From positions 2,629,001 to 2,693,000 of the forward strand of contig NZ_CP040021.1 of assembly GCF_005280275.1 (NCBI RefSeq): a DNA stretch of 64,000 nt. Reading direction: 5' to 3'. The translations under genes were made by a program, and so were the position numbers. The notes beneath the pieces were generated by a model, which was given only the letters and a program-made list of their open reading frames with translations, searched no databases and was not told the DNA's origin. Shown piece by piece: positions 9,705 to 19,464 of the stretch (position 1 is the stretch's first letter; each line of letters begins with the position of its first letter). Source of the DNA: Salinivibrio kushneri (GTDB lineage: Bacteria > Pseudomonadota > Gammaproteobacteria > Enterobacterales > Vibrionaceae).

Positions 9705-10592
9705 ATGCCTTGGATCCAACTCAAATTGAATGCGACGTCTGATAACGCCGAAGCGATTGGCGACCTGCTAATGGAAGAAACCGGCGCGCTGTCTGTCACC
9801 TTCTTAGACGCTAAAGACACACCGGTTTTTGAGCCCTTACCCGGTGAAACCCGCTTATGGGGCGAGACAGATATCATGGCCTTGTATGATGCGCACACTG
9901 ACATGAGTGATGTATTGGCCATGATCAGCACCAGCCCACTGCTCGCTGATGACTTTGCCCATAAAGTAGAGCAACTGGAAGACAAAGACTGGACGCGCGC
10001 ATGGATGGATAACTTTAAGCCCATTCAATGTGGCCAGCGACTTTGGATCTGTCCAACCTGGTGTGAAGTGCCTGATGATAAAGCTGTGAACGTGATGCTC
10101 GACCCGGGCCTCGCCTTTGGCACCGGCTCACACCCAACTACCGCACTGTGCTTGGAATGGCTTGATAGCCTAGATCTAAGTGGCAAAACCGTGGTCGATT
10201 TTGGCTGTGGATCCGGCATTCTCGCGATTGCGGCGATTAAACTGGGTGCCGAGCGTGTGATTGGTATTGATATTGACCCACAAGCGCTGTTGGCATCAAA
10301 AGACAACGCCGAGCGCAATGGTGTCGCCGACCAACTTCACCTCTATCTTCCTAAGGACCAACCGGCCGATCTCAAAGCCGATGTGGTGGTTGCTAACATT
10401 CTTGCCGGACCGTTGCGTGAATTATCGAGTGTCATCAAAGGCCTGATCAAACCCGGCGGTCAGCTAGCGATGTCTGGCGTGCTAGAAACTCAAGCGGATG
10501 ATGTGGCGAACCATTACCGTGACAGTCTCACTATCGACCCGATTGTCGAGCGCGAAGAGTGGTGCCGCATAAGCGGGAATTTACCTGCTTAA
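9705..10592 (+). CDS. prmA: Ribosomal protein L11 methyltransferase
   Basis: 295 residues from the ATG at 9705 ([20 protein letters not shown]), matching the usual PrmA start and the E. coli length of 293. It has an N-terminal L11-recognition domain and a class I SAM-dependent methyltransferase domain with [20 protein letters not shown] as the SAM loop and [10 protein letters not shown] as the NxxP-like catalytic motif region. It trimethylates lysines and the N-terminus of L11, whose gene rplK is at 45842. The frame is open back to 9501, but that part runs through the accC terminator and has no family similarity. Confidence 0.95.
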   Translation: MPWIQLKLNATSDNAEAIGDLLMEETGALSVTFLDAKDTPVFEPLPGETRLWGETDIMALYDAHTDMSDVLAMISTSPLLADDFAHKVEQLEDKDWTRAWMDNFKPIQCGQRLWICPTWCEVPDDKAVNVMLDPGLAFGTGSHPTTALCLEWLDSLDLSGKTVVDFGCGSGILAIAAIKLGAERVIGIDIDPQALLASKDNAERNGVADQLHLYLPKDQPADLKADVVVANILAGPLRELSSVIKGLIKPGGQLAMSGVLETQADDVANHYRDSLTIDPIVEREEWCRISGNLPA

Positions 10593-10820
10593 ACAGCTCA
10601 TTGGCACCCATAAAGCCTGACACACTCGCCACGCCAGTGCATCAGGCTTATTTAATGAGCATACCGAACTGCTTGATTAATCAGCGAAACGCCATCGATA
10701 CAAAAAGAACTGTAAAAATCAAGCCATCAATGCTCAAATATTGTCCTTTTCAGATACTGAAAAAATGCGTAAAATGCGCGCCCTTGCTGACTCAGAGCGG
10801 CTGAAGAGGATTTAGAGCTT

Positions 10821-11786
10821 TTGCGTATCGGACCCTACACCCTGGATGTCCCCTTGATCGTGGCCCCAATGGCCGGCGTGACAGATAGACCATTTCGTGA
10901 GTTATGCCTTGCATATGGTGCGGGCATGGCGATCAGTGAAATGATGTCGTCGAATCCGGCGTTGTGGCGAACGAGCAAGTCGCAAAAGCGCATGGTTCAT
11001 ATTGACGAATCCGGTCTGCGTTCAGTGCAAATCGCGGGGGCTGAACCCGAGCTTATGGCTGACGCGGCGCAGTTTTGTGTGGAGAACGGGGCGCAAATTA
11101 TTGACATCAACATGGGTTGTCCAATGAAAAAGGTCAACAAAAAGTTAGCAGGCTCTGCCTTGCTAACGCGGCCTGATCTCATTGAACAAATCCTCAAAGC
11201 CACGGTAAACGCGGTGGATGTTCCCGTGACACTCAAAACGCGCACAGGCTGGGATCCGGACAATAAGAATTGTGTTGAGATCGCCCGGATGGCGGAAGAT
11301 TGTGGCATCCAAGCCCTTGCACTGCATGGCCGCACGCGTGCCTGTATGTACAAAGGTGAAGCAGAATACGACAGCATTAAGGCTGCCAAGGCAGCGGTAT
11401 CCATTCCGGTGATTGCCAATGGCGACATTGACTCACCAGAAAAAGCTCAGTATGTCCTCGACTACACGGGTGCGGATGCGGTAATGATTGGTCGCCCTGC
11501 TCAGGGACGCCCGTGGATTTTTCGCGAAATCCACCACTATCTCACCACAGGTGAGCACTTGCCTGCCCCTTCGTTAGAAGAGGTTAGGACGATTTTGTTG
11601 GGTCATGTTCAAGAGCTTCATCAGTTTTATGGGGAGCTCAAAGGGTTACGTATTGCCCGTAAACACGTGGGCTGGTACCTAAAAGAGCATGACCAAATTG
11701 GCGACTTTCGCCGCACCTTCAACGCAATCGAAGATGCACCACAGCAGATCGATGCGCTGCAAGGCTACTTCGACAACGTTGCATAA
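10821..11786 (+). CDS. dusB: tRNA-dihydrouridine synthase B
   Basis: A 321-residue FMN TIM-barrel enzyme that reduces uridine to dihydrouridine in the tRNA D-loop. Landmarks are the start RIGPYTLDVPLIVAPMAGVT, the catalytic Cys in INMGCPMKKVNKKLAGSAL, and ALHGRTRACMYKG. The start is a TTG, as the DusB N-terminus begins directly with this residue pattern and no ATG is available nearby; a GAGGA lies about 10 bases upstream. It is the first gene of the dusB-fis operon, a conserved enterobacterial and vibrio arrangement, with fis 22 bases downstream. Confidence 0.95.
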   Translation: MRIGPYTLDVPLIVAPMAGVTDRPFRELCLAYGAGMAISEMMSSNPALWRTSKSQKRMVHIDESGLRSVQIAGAEPELMADAAQFCVENGAQIIDINMGCPMKKVNKKLAGSALLTRPDLIEQILKATVNAVDVPVTLKTRTGWDPDNKNCVEIARMAEDCGIQALALHGRTRACMYKGEAEYDSIKAAKAAVSIPVIANGDIDSPEKAQYVLDYTGADAVMIGRPAQGRPWIFREIHHYLTTGEHLPAPSLEEVRTILLGHVQELHQFYGELKGLRIARKHVGWYLKEHDQIGDFRRTFNAIEDAPQQIDALQGYFDNVA

Positions 11787-11808
11787 ATACGAGAAGAGCT
11801 GACAGAAT

Positions 11809-12105
11809 ATGTTCGAACAAAACCTGACTTCCGAAACATTGACAGTAACGACTGTAACTTCACAAGATCAAATTACGCAAAAGCCACTTCGTGACTCTGT
11901 AAAAGCGTCCTTGAAGAACTACCTCGCGCAATTGAATGGCCAGGAAGTCAACGATCTGTATGAGCTTGTCCTCGCAGAAGTTGAGCAGCCACTGCTGGAT
12001 ACCATCATGCAATACACGCGCGGCAACCAAACCCGCGCAGCCACCATGATGGGCATCAACCGCGGTACATTGCGTAAGAAACTGAAAAAATACGGCATGA
12101 ACTGA
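11809..12105 (+). CDS. fis: DNA-binding protein Fis
   Basis: 98 residues, the canonical Fis length. The C-terminal half, including [20 protein letters not shown], is practically identical to E. coli Fis and forms the helix-turn-helix. The N-terminal part carries the beta-hairpin arm (about residues 11-26) involved in Hin/Gin stimulation. Fis is a nucleoid protein and activator of rRNA and tRNA promoters, so it likely acts on the rRNA operon at the right end of this window. It is cotranscribed with dusB. A terminator follows at 12133. Confidence 0.98.
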   Translation: MFEQNLTSETLTVTTVTSQDQITQKPLRDSVKASLKNYLAQLNGQEVNDLYELVLAEVEQPLLDTIMQYTRGNQTRAATMMGINRGTLRKKLKKYGMN

Positions 12106-12132
12106 TTGCCGAGGAATAAATCCTTGATAATA

Positions 12133-12167
12133 AAGCCGTGCCACCTTCTTGGGGACACGGCTTTTTT
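12133..12167 (+). terminator. Rho-independent terminator after fis
   Basis: AAGCCGTG at 12133-12140 pairs with CACGGCTT at 12156-12163 across a 15-base loop, followed by a T run. It lies 28 bases after the fis stop. Confidence 0.82.
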
Positions 12168-12671
12168 GTTATCTGTTCCCCTAACATGTCCATTCGATAA
12201 AGGCTTAAGGCTTTGCATATCAACCAATTAACCCTGACCGGCTACAATAACTGTTTTACTGCTTCGGCTTTTAATGGTTTGGGATCACGTTTATGCTCAT
12301 AGACACCTCTTTTAGCGAGTTTAGATAACTAAAAGCAGCCTAACAAATCAGTGGCGATTCAGGCACAAGCATGACACTCAGACTGAAGTTGACCATTTAA
12401 GATAACTCCATGCACCTCAGCTGGCGTTTCATGTCTCTGCGCTTAGCTTTGTCTCCCAGAAGTTTTTCGGACCGCTGTCAGCCTCTCATAAAGAATAATC
12501 TAGATCGTTGATTTGAAGAACATCACTTGTGGCACGCAAGCTATTTCAGTTGGTCATAACGACAGAGATCATACAATCTGCTGCTTCACCAGCAGATCGA
12601 GCCTTTAAAAAACAGTATCATATTAAGTCTTATCAAGCTGAACAGACACCACCATACGCAGCGGCGAGCAA
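12168..12671. other. Intergenic stretch between fis and the AlbA_2 gene, probable insertion scar
   Basis: About 500 bases with no full gene. On the minus strand, bases around 12245-12330 read as a 29-codon tail (including LAKRGVYEHKRDPKPLKAEA) ending in TAG, preceded by an in-frame stop. It looks like the last codons of a lost gene, but I could not identify the family. The rest shows no repeat, RNA gene or clear promoter, and no strong ribosome-binding site precedes the downstream ATG at 12672. Confidence 0.35.
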
Positions 12672-14681
12672 ATGAACATAGCTATCGAGGATATCCTAGA
12701 CCTTAAAACCCTGGTTGAGTCTGACCAAGTCGAGTTCAAACTGGCTGGCGGTAAAGACGGTAAAGGAGCATTGCCCAAAGACTTCTGGTCATCCTACTCG
12801 GCCATGGCCAACGGCCGTGGCGGGTGGGTTATACTCGGTGTTCTAGAAAAACATGGTGAGTTCACTCCTGTTGGCGTCAGCGAACCCGAAAAATTGAAAA
12901 CAGACCTTTTCAATCAACTCAATGATCGCGACAAGGTCAGTAGCAATGTAATATCCAATCAGGATGTACAACATGTAATGCTACAGGATAAGCCTGTACT
13001 GGCTGTTCACGTTCCACCTGCATCTCGCAAGCAAAAGCCTGTTCATCTGAAGAAAACGCCTTTCGGAAATACTTACTTACGTATACACGAGGGAGATCGT
13101 CGCTGTGACGATGAAACAGTCAAGCGCATGCTCGCTGAACAGCTCTATGACAGTCGCGACAATGAAGTTCTTTCGGATCATTACAGTTTTGCTGATGATA
13201 TCAGCATTGATAGCTTGAAGACCTACCGCAACCTGCTCGCAGCACATAGTCCCCAGCATCCATACCTTGAATATGAACTCTTCGAATTATTCAAAAAGAT
13301 AGGTGGATGGCGAAAAGACCGTGAAACAGGCAAGCAAGGGATCACCATAGCAGGCATACTCATGTTCGGTAATTGGGAAGCTATTACCGCAGCAGCGCCT
13401 AATTACTTTGTCGATTATCAAGAACGACCCGAAGCCAAGACTGAACTACGATGGATTGATCGTGTCTGCCCTGATGGCACTTGGTCAGGCAACCTTTTTG
13501 ATTTCTATCGCAAAGTCTACCAAAAGCTTACAGCCGAACTAAAAGTACCATTCACGCTAGAACAAGGACAACGCAAAGCTGATACGCCTGTTCACACTGC
13601 ACTTCGTGAAGCACTAGTCAATTGTATCGTCCATGCAGACTTTACTGAGCGCGTTTCTATTTTAGTCGTCAAACGGCCGGATATGTTCGGTTTTCGAAAT
13701 CCCGGTCTAATGCGAATACCTCTGGAAGAGGTAATTGCAGGGGGAACCAGTGATTGTCGCAACCGTCTGCTACATCAGATGTTTCTTCTGATAGGCTTAG
13801 GCGAACGAGCGGGTTCTGGTATGCCAAAAATCTTTAGTGGGTGGAAATCCGTAAACTGGCGCACTCCAAAGCTCTGGGAGAAAATGCCGCCGGCTCAAAC
13901 ATTATTAGAGCTATCTACAGCGAGTTTAATCCCAAATGACATTCGTAAGCTTCTACACCAACAATTTGGTGAGAGCTTTAACAGATTGGATGACTTTGAA
14001 CAACTCATTGTGACAACCGCAGCGGTGGAAGGGTGGATCAATCATGAACGTGCTTGTCAGCTTACAACTCGTCACTCAAGGGAAGTGACACTCGCTTTAC
14101 CTCGTTTAGAAGCTAAAGGGTTTCTTGTTTCAAATGGGGAGCAGAAACAAAAGACCTACACATTGCCCGGCGTAACGCTACCTACTCCAGACGAAGTATT
14201 TGCCTCTATTAGTACTAGAAATATTGCAAGCTCTCTCGAAACCTCCACATATAGCAAGCCTAGCTCCACACATAACGGTTTTAACTCCACATATAACGAA
14301 GAGAGCTCCAAACATAGTGCCCCCCCATCAAATAGAGATAACCACGGCCGTCTCATCGCTCTAGAGCATTTTGACTTACCATTTATAGACAGAGTGGAAG
14401 AATTGAGCAGTAGCCTCAGAGAAGAGCTAATGGCTTTTGCTCAAGCACCTAGAAAGAAAAAGCGTCTCAGAAAAGAACAGATGACCTCTGCTATCGCCAA
14501 TGTATGCCAGGGGCACTACGTTTCCGCCGCTGCCTTAGCTGTCATTTTAGATAGAGACCAACAATCAATACGGCAGCAGTACCTTAAGGCTATGGTAGAC
14601 AATGAGCAGCTTGGTCTGGCCTTCCCTCAGTACAAAAATCATCCAAGACAAGGCTATACCTCATTAGTCCAAGAGGACTAA
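12672..14681 (+). CDS. Schlafen/AlbA_2-domain ATP-binding protein (AAA_4/RecG-like family)
   Basis: 669 residues. The N-terminal AlbA_2 domain (about 10-135) has SDQVEFKLAGGKDGKG and NGRGGWVILGV. A GHKL-type HATPase_c_4 region (about 305-400) has ALREALVNCIVHADF, FRNPGLMRIPLEEV and GLGERAGSGMPKIF. The C-terminus has winged-helix-like segments. A low-complexity linker (about 524-551) is built from four 21-base repeats. Such proteins are annotated as transcriptional regulators, ATP-binding proteins or putative ATP-dependent DNA helicases. Some are found in defence islands, but the molecular role is not established. The gene is isolated between fis and zntR, more AT-rich than its neighbours, and followed by its own terminator, all of which suggest acquisition by transfer. 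Confidence 0.8.
   Translation: MNIAIEDILDLKTLVESDQVEFKLAGGKDGKGALPKDFWSSYSAMANGRGGWVILGVLEKHGEFTPVGVSEPEKLKTDLFNQLNDRDKVSSNVISNQDVQHVMLQDKPVLAVHVPPASRKQKPVHLKKTPFGNTYLRIHEGDRRCDDETVKRMLAEQLYDSRDNEVLSDHYSFADDISIDSLKTYRNLLAAHSPQHPYLEYELFELFKKIGGWRKDRETGKQGITIAGILMFGNWEAITAAAPNYFVDYQERPEAKTELRWIDRVCPDGTWSGNLFDFYRKVYQKLTAELKVPFTLEQGQRKADTPVHTALREALVNCIVHADFTERVSILVVKRPDMFGFRNPGLMRIPLEEVIAGGTSDCRNRLLHQMFLLIGLGERAGSGMPKIFSGWKSVNWRTPKLWEKMPPAQTLLELSTASLIPNDIRKLLHQQFGESFNRLDDFEQLIVTTAAVEGWINHERACQLTTRHSREVTLALPRLEAKGFLVSNGEQKQKTYTLPGVTLPTPDEVFASISTRNIASSLETSTYSKPSSTHNGFNSTYNEESSKHSAPPSNRDNHGRLIALEHFDLPFIDRVEELSSSLREELMAFAQAPRKKKRLRKEQMTSAIANVCQGHYVSAAALAVILDRDQQSIRQQYLKAMVDNEQLGLAFPQYKNHPRQGYTSLVQED
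14241..14324 (+). repeat. Four tandem 21-bp repeats inside the AlbA_2 gene
   Basis: Units start at 14241, 14262, 14283 and 14304. Each begins with a variant of ACCTCCACATATA (for example AGCTCCACACATAAC and AACTCCACATATAAC) and encodes a 7-residue unit: TSTYSKP, SSTHNGF, NSTYNEE, SSKHSAP. The period is a multiple of three, so copy-number change would keep the frame. It lies in the linker between the ATPase region and the C-terminal domain. Confidence 0.85.
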
Positions 14682-14753
14682 GGTAAAAGCCAAACAAACA
14701 CAAGAAACCTGACAATATGGCACGAGCTAATCAATCATTCGTTTGGTTATGAT

Positions 14754-14790
14754 AAAACGGGCTAGCCGTCAATCGGTTAGCCCGTTTTAG
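14754..14790 (+). terminator. Terminator after the AlbA_2 gene, possibly bidirectional
   Basis: A 14-base arm starting AAAACGGGCTAGCC at 14754 pairs with its complement ending at 14788 (one mismatch) across a 7-base loop. T-rich flanks lie on both sides, so it can serve both the AlbA_2 gene and the convergent zntR. Confidence 0.8.
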
Positions 14791-14819
14791 TTATCTATGA
14801 GCGCACAAAGCGCCCCACC

Positions 14820-15254
14820 CTAGCAACATGAATTGGAGTCTTCGCTGTCCGCCAGGGTTTCTAATATCGAGCAATGGGTCGCGTCATCGTCGTCCATACC
14901 GCAGCAGGCGGCATTTAAACGTGTCAGTGCATGCTTGACCCGCTCAAGCGCCGCTATCTTCTCTGAGACCTCATTCAGGCGTCGCTGGGTGATCCCCTTC
15001 ACTTCTGCACAAGTGTGTAAGGTCGCTTCTTCGCGAATGTCGGACAACTCGTGAATTTCATCAAGCGATAACCCCATCTCTTTGCCGCGCAAAATGAACA
15101 TCACTTGGCTAATGTCCTCATCGGCATAAAGCCGGTATCCACCTTCGGTGCGCGCACTCGGCGCCAGCAAGCCTGATTTTTCATAAAAACGCAGTGTATC
15201 GGTGGAGACACCACAGTGCTTGGCTAGCTCACCTATTTGCAGCAACTTGGTCAT
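14820..15254 (-). CDS. zntR: MerR-family Zn(II)-responsive regulator ZntR
   Basis: 144 residues. The N-terminal MerR helix-turn-helix has LLQIGELAKHCGVSTDTLRF and YEKSGLL, followed by EGGYRLYADEDI, a dimerisation coiled coil, and a metal-binding C-terminus. Cysteines match the ZntR pattern: the HTCAE segment, LNAACCG, THCSILE and a terminal SCC. ZntR binds Zn(II) and activates the exporter gene zntA, which is not in this window. The frame begins with GTG then ATG; I chose the ATG at 15252-15254, with AAGGAG 5 bases upstream. CueR is less likely because the regulatory loop has the Zn-type cysteine and histidine set. Confidence 0.88.
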   Translation of the reverse strand: MTKLLQIGELAKHCGVSTDTLRFYEKSGLLAPSARTEGGYRLYADEDISQVMFILRGKEMGLSLDEIHELSDIREEATLHTCAEVKGITQRRLNEVSEKIAALERVKHALTRLNAACCGMDDDDATHCSILETLADSEDSNSCC

Positions 15255-15380
15255 CACCGCTCCTTTTCATGTTGGATGAACTCTCTTTTTGTAGCAAAGG
15301 CGGGCCCTTATGACCAGCGTTGCATGAGAGCCAGAAAGCACTGAGGTGTAAAAACAATAAAAATGTCGCCATCAGCAAAT

Positions 15381-15396
15381 AGCAATCGATTGCGTA
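15381..15396. promoter_or_regulatory. Candidate PurR operator upstream of purHD
   Basis: GCAATCGATTGC is a 12-base perfect palindrome within AGCAATCGATTGCGTA, close to the PurR pattern ACGCAANCGNTTGCGT. It lies about 120 bases before purH, just upstream of a possible -10 (TAGAAT at 15409-15414). PurR control of purHD is established in enteric bacteria; the site here is inferred from sequence. Confidence 0.55.
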
Positions 15397-15515
15397 GACA
15401 AAATCAGATAGAATGGCGCCGTTTTGGCGCTTGCTGGTTTAATAAAGCTCACCCCTGTTGTTATACATAGTGAGCTTTGATAAGCATTCAATCTGTCAGT
15501 GAAGAGAACTAAGCC

Positions 15516-17105
15516 ATGGAAAATCTGCGTCCTATTCGTCGCGCGTTACTGAGCGTGTCTGATAAAACCGGTGTGGTCGAGTTTGCCCAAGCACTCGCCC
15601 AACGCGGTGTCGAACTGCTATCGACCGGCGGCACGGCCCGTTTACTCGCAGAAAACGGCCTTGCGGTCACCGAAGTCTCCGAGCATACCGGCTTCCCAGA
15701 AATGATGGATGGCCGCGTGAAAACCCTCCACCCGAAAATTCACGGCGGCATTTTGGGCCGACGCGGGCAAGACGATGCAGTGATGGAACAGCATCAGATC
15801 GCACCGATTGATATGGTGGTAGTGAATCTCTACCCGTTCGCACAAACCGTTGCCAACCCAGATTGCACACGCGAGCAAGCCATCGAAAATATCGATATCG
15901 GCGGTCCGACCATGGTGCGCTCAGCGGCGAAAAACCATGCCGACGTCACCATTGTGGTGAACAGCCAAGACTATGATCGCGTGCTCACCGAGATGGATCA
16001 GCACCAGCAGTCTTTGACACATGCCACGCGCTTTGATTTAGCGATTGCCGCGTTTGAGCACACCGCGGCCTACGATGCCATGATTGCAAATTACTTTGGC
16101 ACCCAAGTCCCTACCTACCATCACGCCGAAGACAGCCAAGACTCGCCATTCCCACGTACCCTGACGCAACACTGGGTCAAAAAGCAAGACATGCGCTATG
16201 GCGAGAACAGCCATCAGGCAGGCGCGTTTTATACTGAAGCCCAACCGCAAGAGGCCTCGGTGGCGACGGCGACCCAGCTACAGGGCAAGGCGCTGTCTTA
16301 TAACAATATCGCTGACACCGATGCGGCACTGGAGTGCGTGAAAGAGTTTGAACAGCCTGCCTGCGTGATTGTAAAACACGCCAACCCCTGTGGCGTTGCC
16401 ATTGGCGAAGACTTACTCAGTGCCTATCAGCGTGCGTATCAAACCGATCCGACCTCAGCATTTGGCGGCATTATTGCCTTTAACCGTGAGCTGGACGGCG
16501 ACACGGCACACGCCATTGTTGAACGTCAATTTGTTGAAGTGATCATCGCACCTCGCGTCAGTGAGGCCGCCAAAGCGGTGGTTGCGGCAAAGAAAAACGT
16601 CCGTCTTCTCGAGTGTGCCCAATGGCAAGCGCGCACCACAGGGTGGGATAGCAAGCGCGTCAATGGCGGCTTGTTAGTCCAAGCCCGCGACCAAGGTATG
16701 GTCGGTTTAGACGATTTGCGTATTGTCACTGAGCGTCAGCCCACAGACAAAGAGCTAAGCGATGCGCTATTTTGCTGGAAAGTGGCAAAATACGTGAAAT
16801 CAAACGCGATTGTGTATGCCAAAGACAGCATGACCATCGGCGTGGGCGCCGGTCAAATGAGCCGCGTCTACTCGGCAAAAATAGCCGGCATCAAAGCGGC
16901 CGATGAGCAGCTCGAAGTGGCCGGTAGCGTGATGGCTTCTGATGCCTTCTTCCCTTTCCGTGACGGCATTGATGCTGCGGCAAAAGCCGGGATCACCTGC
17001 GTGATCCAGCCGGGTGGCTCGATGCGTGATGAAGAAGTGATTGCCGCCGCCAATGAGCATGGCATGGCGATGGTCTTTACCGGTATGCGCCATTTCCGCC
17101 ACTAA
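15516..17105 (+). CDS. purH: Bifunctional AICAR formyltransferase/IMP cyclohydrolase
   Basis: A 529-residue enzyme for the last two steps of IMP synthesis, the same length as E. coli PurH. The N-terminal IMP cyclohydrolase domain (about 1-200) has [25 protein letters not shown] and [12 protein letters not shown]. The C-terminal AICAR transformylase domain has [28 protein letters not shown] with the catalytic Lys-His, and [10 protein letters not shown]. It is followed by purD after a 21-base gap, forming the purHD operon. Confidence 0.98.
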   Translation: MENLRPIRRALLSVSDKTGVVEFAQALAQRGVELLSTGGTARLLAENGLAVTEVSEHTGFPEMMDGRVKTLHPKIHGGILGRRGQDDAVMEQHQIAPIDMVVVNLYPFAQTVANPDCTREQAIENIDIGGPTMVRSAAKNHADVTIVVNSQDYDRVLTEMDQHQQSLTHATRFDLAIAAFEHTAAYDAMIANYFGTQVPTYHHAEDSQDSPFPRTLTQHWVKKQDMRYGENSHQAGAFYTEAQPQEASVATATQLQGKALSYNNIADTDAALECVKEFEQPACVIVKHANPCGVAIGEDLLSAYQRAYQTDPTSAFGGIIAFNRELDGDTAHAIVERQFVEVIIAPRVSEAAKAVVAAKKNVRLLECAQWQARTTGWDSKRVNGGLLVQARDQGMVGLDDLRIVTERQPTDKELSDALFCWKVAKYVKSNAIVYAKDSMTIGVGAGQMSRVYSAKIAGIKAADEQLEVAGSVMASDAFFPFRDGIDAAAKAGITCVIQPGGSMRDEEVIAAANEHGMAMVFTGMRHFRH

Positions 17106-17126
17106 GTGGGTGATGAAGGAGAAAAC

Positions 17127-18413
17127 ATGAAGGTTTTAGTGATTGGTGGCGGTGGCCGCGAACATGCCCTAGCGTGGAAAGCCGCGCAGTCATCGAACGT
17201 CGACACCGTTTACTGCGCACCGGGTAATGCCGGCACCGCCCATGAGAAAAAAGTCAGCAATATTGCCATCGCCGCTGATGACGTCGAGGGGTTGCTGGCC
17301 TTTGCCCGCGAGCAACAGATTGATTTAACCATCGTCGGCCCTGAAGCGCCCTTGGTGTTGGGCGTGGTCGATGCCTTCCGTGAACACGGCTTGGCCATTT
17401 TTGGCCCCACCCAAGCAGCGGCGCAACTTGAAGGCTCCAAAGCCTTCAGCAAAGACTTTTTGGCGCGTCACGGCATTCCCACTGCCGCCTACCGAACCTT
17501 TTCGACGGTTGAGCCCGCGCTAGCCTACATCGCGGAAAAAGGTGCGCCCATTGTGGTCAAAGCCGATGGCTTGGCCGCCGGGAAAGGGGTCATTGTGGCG
17601 ATGACCGAGCAAGAAGCCACCGAGGCGGTGCGCGATATGCTCTCAGGCAATGCGTTTGGTGAAGCCGGCCACCGCGTGGTCATCGAGGAATTCCTGCAAG
17701 GTGAAGAAGCAAGCTTTATCGTCATGGTCGATGGTGAGCATGTGCTCCCCATGGCCACCAGCCAAGACCACAAACGGGTTGGAGAGGGCGATACTGGCCT
17801 CAATACCGGCGGGATGGGCGCATACTCGCCTGCTCCTGTGGTCACCGATGCGATTCACCAACGCGTGATGGACGAGGTGATTATGCCCACCGTAGAGGGA
17901 ATGCATGCAGATGGCACCCCCTACACCGGCTTTTTGTACGCAGGACTTATGATTACCGCCGATGGCACGCCAAAAGTGATTGAGTTTAACTGTCGCTTTG
18001 GCGATCCGGAAACCCAGCCGATTATGATGCGCTTGCAATCAGACTTGGTTGCGCTTTGCTTGGCAGGTAGCGAAGGGCGTCTTGATAAGGTCGAGTCTCA
18101 CTGGGATCCGCGTGCAGCCGTGGGTGTGGTCTTAGCCGCTGGCGGCTATCCAGGTGAGTATCGAAAAGGCGATCGCATCACGGGTTTACCCACCGATAGT
18201 GAGACGGCCAAAGTGTTTCATGCCGGTACCGCGCTGAAAGACGGTGATATCGTGACCGCTGGCGGACGTGTGCTCTGTGCGACCGCATTAGGTGAGAATG
18301 TTACTACGGCAAAACAAGGGGCTGACGCGCTCGCGGCCTTGATTCATTGGCCAGGTTGCTTCTACCGCAATGACATCGCCCACCGCGCCGTTTCCCGCGA
18401 GCAAACGGCATAA
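17127..18413 (+). CDS. purD: Phosphoribosylamine--glycine ligase (GAR synthetase)
   Basis: 428 residues, the usual PurD length. It has the start MKVLVIGGGGREHALAWKA and the ATP-grasp elements KADGLAAGKGVIVA and EEFLQGEEASFIVMVDG. HKRVGEGDTGLNTGGMGAY and FNCRFGDPETQPIMMRL hold substrate and Mg-binding residues. It catalyses the second step of purine synthesis. The open frame reaches back to 17106, but the ATG at 17127 has AAGGAG 5 bases upstream and gives the family-standard N-terminus. Confidence 0.97.
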   Translation: MKVLVIGGGGREHALAWKAAQSSNVDTVYCAPGNAGTAHEKKVSNIAIAADDVEGLLAFAREQQIDLTIVGPEAPLVLGVVDAFREHGLAIFGPTQAAAQLEGSKAFSKDFLARHGIPTAAYRTFSTVEPALAYIAEKGAPIVVKADGLAAGKGVIVAMTEQEATEAVRDMLSGNAFGEAGHRVVIEEFLQGEEASFIVMVDGEHVLPMATSQDHKRVGEGDTGLNTGGMGAYSPAPVVTDAIHQRVMDEVIMPTVEGMHADGTPYTGFLYAGLMITADGTPKVIEFNCRFGDPETQPIMMRLQSDLVALCLAGSEGRLDKVESHWDPRAAVGVVLAAGGYPGEYRKGDRITGLPTDSETAKVFHAGTALKDGDIVTAGGRVLCATALGENVTTAKQGADALAALIHWPGCFYRNDIAHRAVSREQTA

Positions 18414-18430
18414 TTGTCGCAACATGATTT

Positions 18431-18459
18431 AAAAAATGCGCCCTATTGGCGCATTTTTT
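18431..18459. terminator. Bidirectional terminator between purD and yjaH
   Basis: AAAAAATGCGCC and GGCGCATTTTTT form a perfect 12-bp stem with a 5-base loop. A and T runs on the two sides let it end both the purHD and the opposing yjaH transcripts. Confidence 0.88.
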
Positions 18460-19132
18460 ATTCATCCAATAAGCGAGGGCGCTGTAAACAACGCTTTTCC
18501 CCCTCGACATGCACCAAAAAGTCTATCTGGTCGCGACCGATACTAGGGCTGCCTCCCGCAATCACAAAGGTGCCAGGCTGGTTAATACGTTGCACCAAAG
18601 ACGGTGTCATCGTCTCGGGCAATGCCCAACGCTGACGCTCGCCGTCGCAATCAACCCAATGTTCACCTTGTCGCTGCGCTTGCAGCACCGAGACATTGTT
18701 GGCTAGTTGCGCCTGTGCTTGGCGCTCAATGTGATTCGCTTCTTGATACAAGCGGGATAACGTCGCACTGTCTAAAGGCAACAGCGCATCACCTTGATGA
18801 TAGCGCTGGAACACCGGCTCACCATTGGCGTCAAACCGTACGTGCATCGAAAAGGGCACCAAGCGGTTATCGACCCGCTTTTTTCCTTCACGCTTTAACG
18901 CACGCAGACTACCCGCTCGCCAAGCATATTCGCTGCGGTACTGGCCGTAATCGCCTTGCCACGCTCTCTCCGCTAAGCCGATAACCTGCCCCTGTTGGCT
19001 ATCTAGCCAATAAACGGCGCGATAATCGCCCGCGGCGAATGCGGTGGTATGAGTGACGGGCTTTGGCGGCTTACCACTAGAACAGCCTGTCAGTGCCATC
19101 ACTAAGGCAAGTATACAGAGGTGAAAGCGCAT
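18458..19132 (-). CDS. yjaH: YjaH-like DUF1481 lipoprotein
   Basis: 224 residues. The N-terminus is a lipoprotein signal peptide, with the lipobox LTGC at about residues 14-17, so the mature protein would be lipid-anchored, probably to the outer membrane. The rest matches the DUF1481 type found next to hupA in enteric bacteria and vibrios, and its function is unknown. It lies 59 bases downstream of hupA on the same strand, the conserved hupA-yjaH order, and may be read from the hupA promoter. Confidence 0.8.
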   Translation of the reverse strand: MRFHLCILALVMALTGCSSGKPPKPVTHTTAFAAGDYRAVYWLDSQQGQVIGLAERAWQGDYGQYRSEYAWRAGSLRALKREGKKRVDNRLVPFSMHVRFDANGEPVFQRYHQGDALLPLDSATLSRLYQEANHIERQAQAQLANNVSVLQAQRQGEHWVDCDGERQRWALPETMTPSLVQRINQPGTFVIAGGSPSIGRDQIDFLVHVEGEKRCLQRPRLLDE

Positions 19133-19191
19133 GGCGGGCTCAGAGACAAAAACGCCATAGCGGGAGGCTATGGCGACATCAGCATGCGTGC

Positions 19192-19464
19192 TTACTTAAC
19201 AGCGTCTTTTAACGCTTTACCTGCGACAAACGCAGGGACGTTTGCAGCAGCGATTTGAATTTCTTGACCCGTTTGTGGGTTACGACCGGTGCGTGCTGCA
19301 CGGTGGTTAAGCTTAAACGTACCGAAGCCAATCAGTTGTACCTGCTCGCCTTCTTTCAAGGCGCCTTCTATACCGCCCAAAGTCGCTTCCAAAGCTGTTT
19401 TCGCTTGTGCTTTTGAAAGGTCCGCTTTTTCTGCGATCAGGTCGATCAGTTGGGTCTTGTTCAT
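19192..19464 (-). CDS. hupA: DNA-binding protein HU-alpha
   Basis: 90 residues, beginning [20 protein letters not shown] and carrying the DNA-binding arm [20 protein letters not shown]. It is nearly identical to E. coli HupA over its full length. HU is a nucleoid-associated protein that bends and compacts DNA as a dimer. The ATG has GGAAG 5-8 bases upstream on the minus strand. Confidence 0.97.
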   Translation of the reverse strand: MNKTQLIDLIAEKADLSKAQAKTALEATLGGIEGALKEGEQVQLIGFGTFKLNHRAARTGRNPQTGQEIQIAAANVPAFVAGKALKDAVK

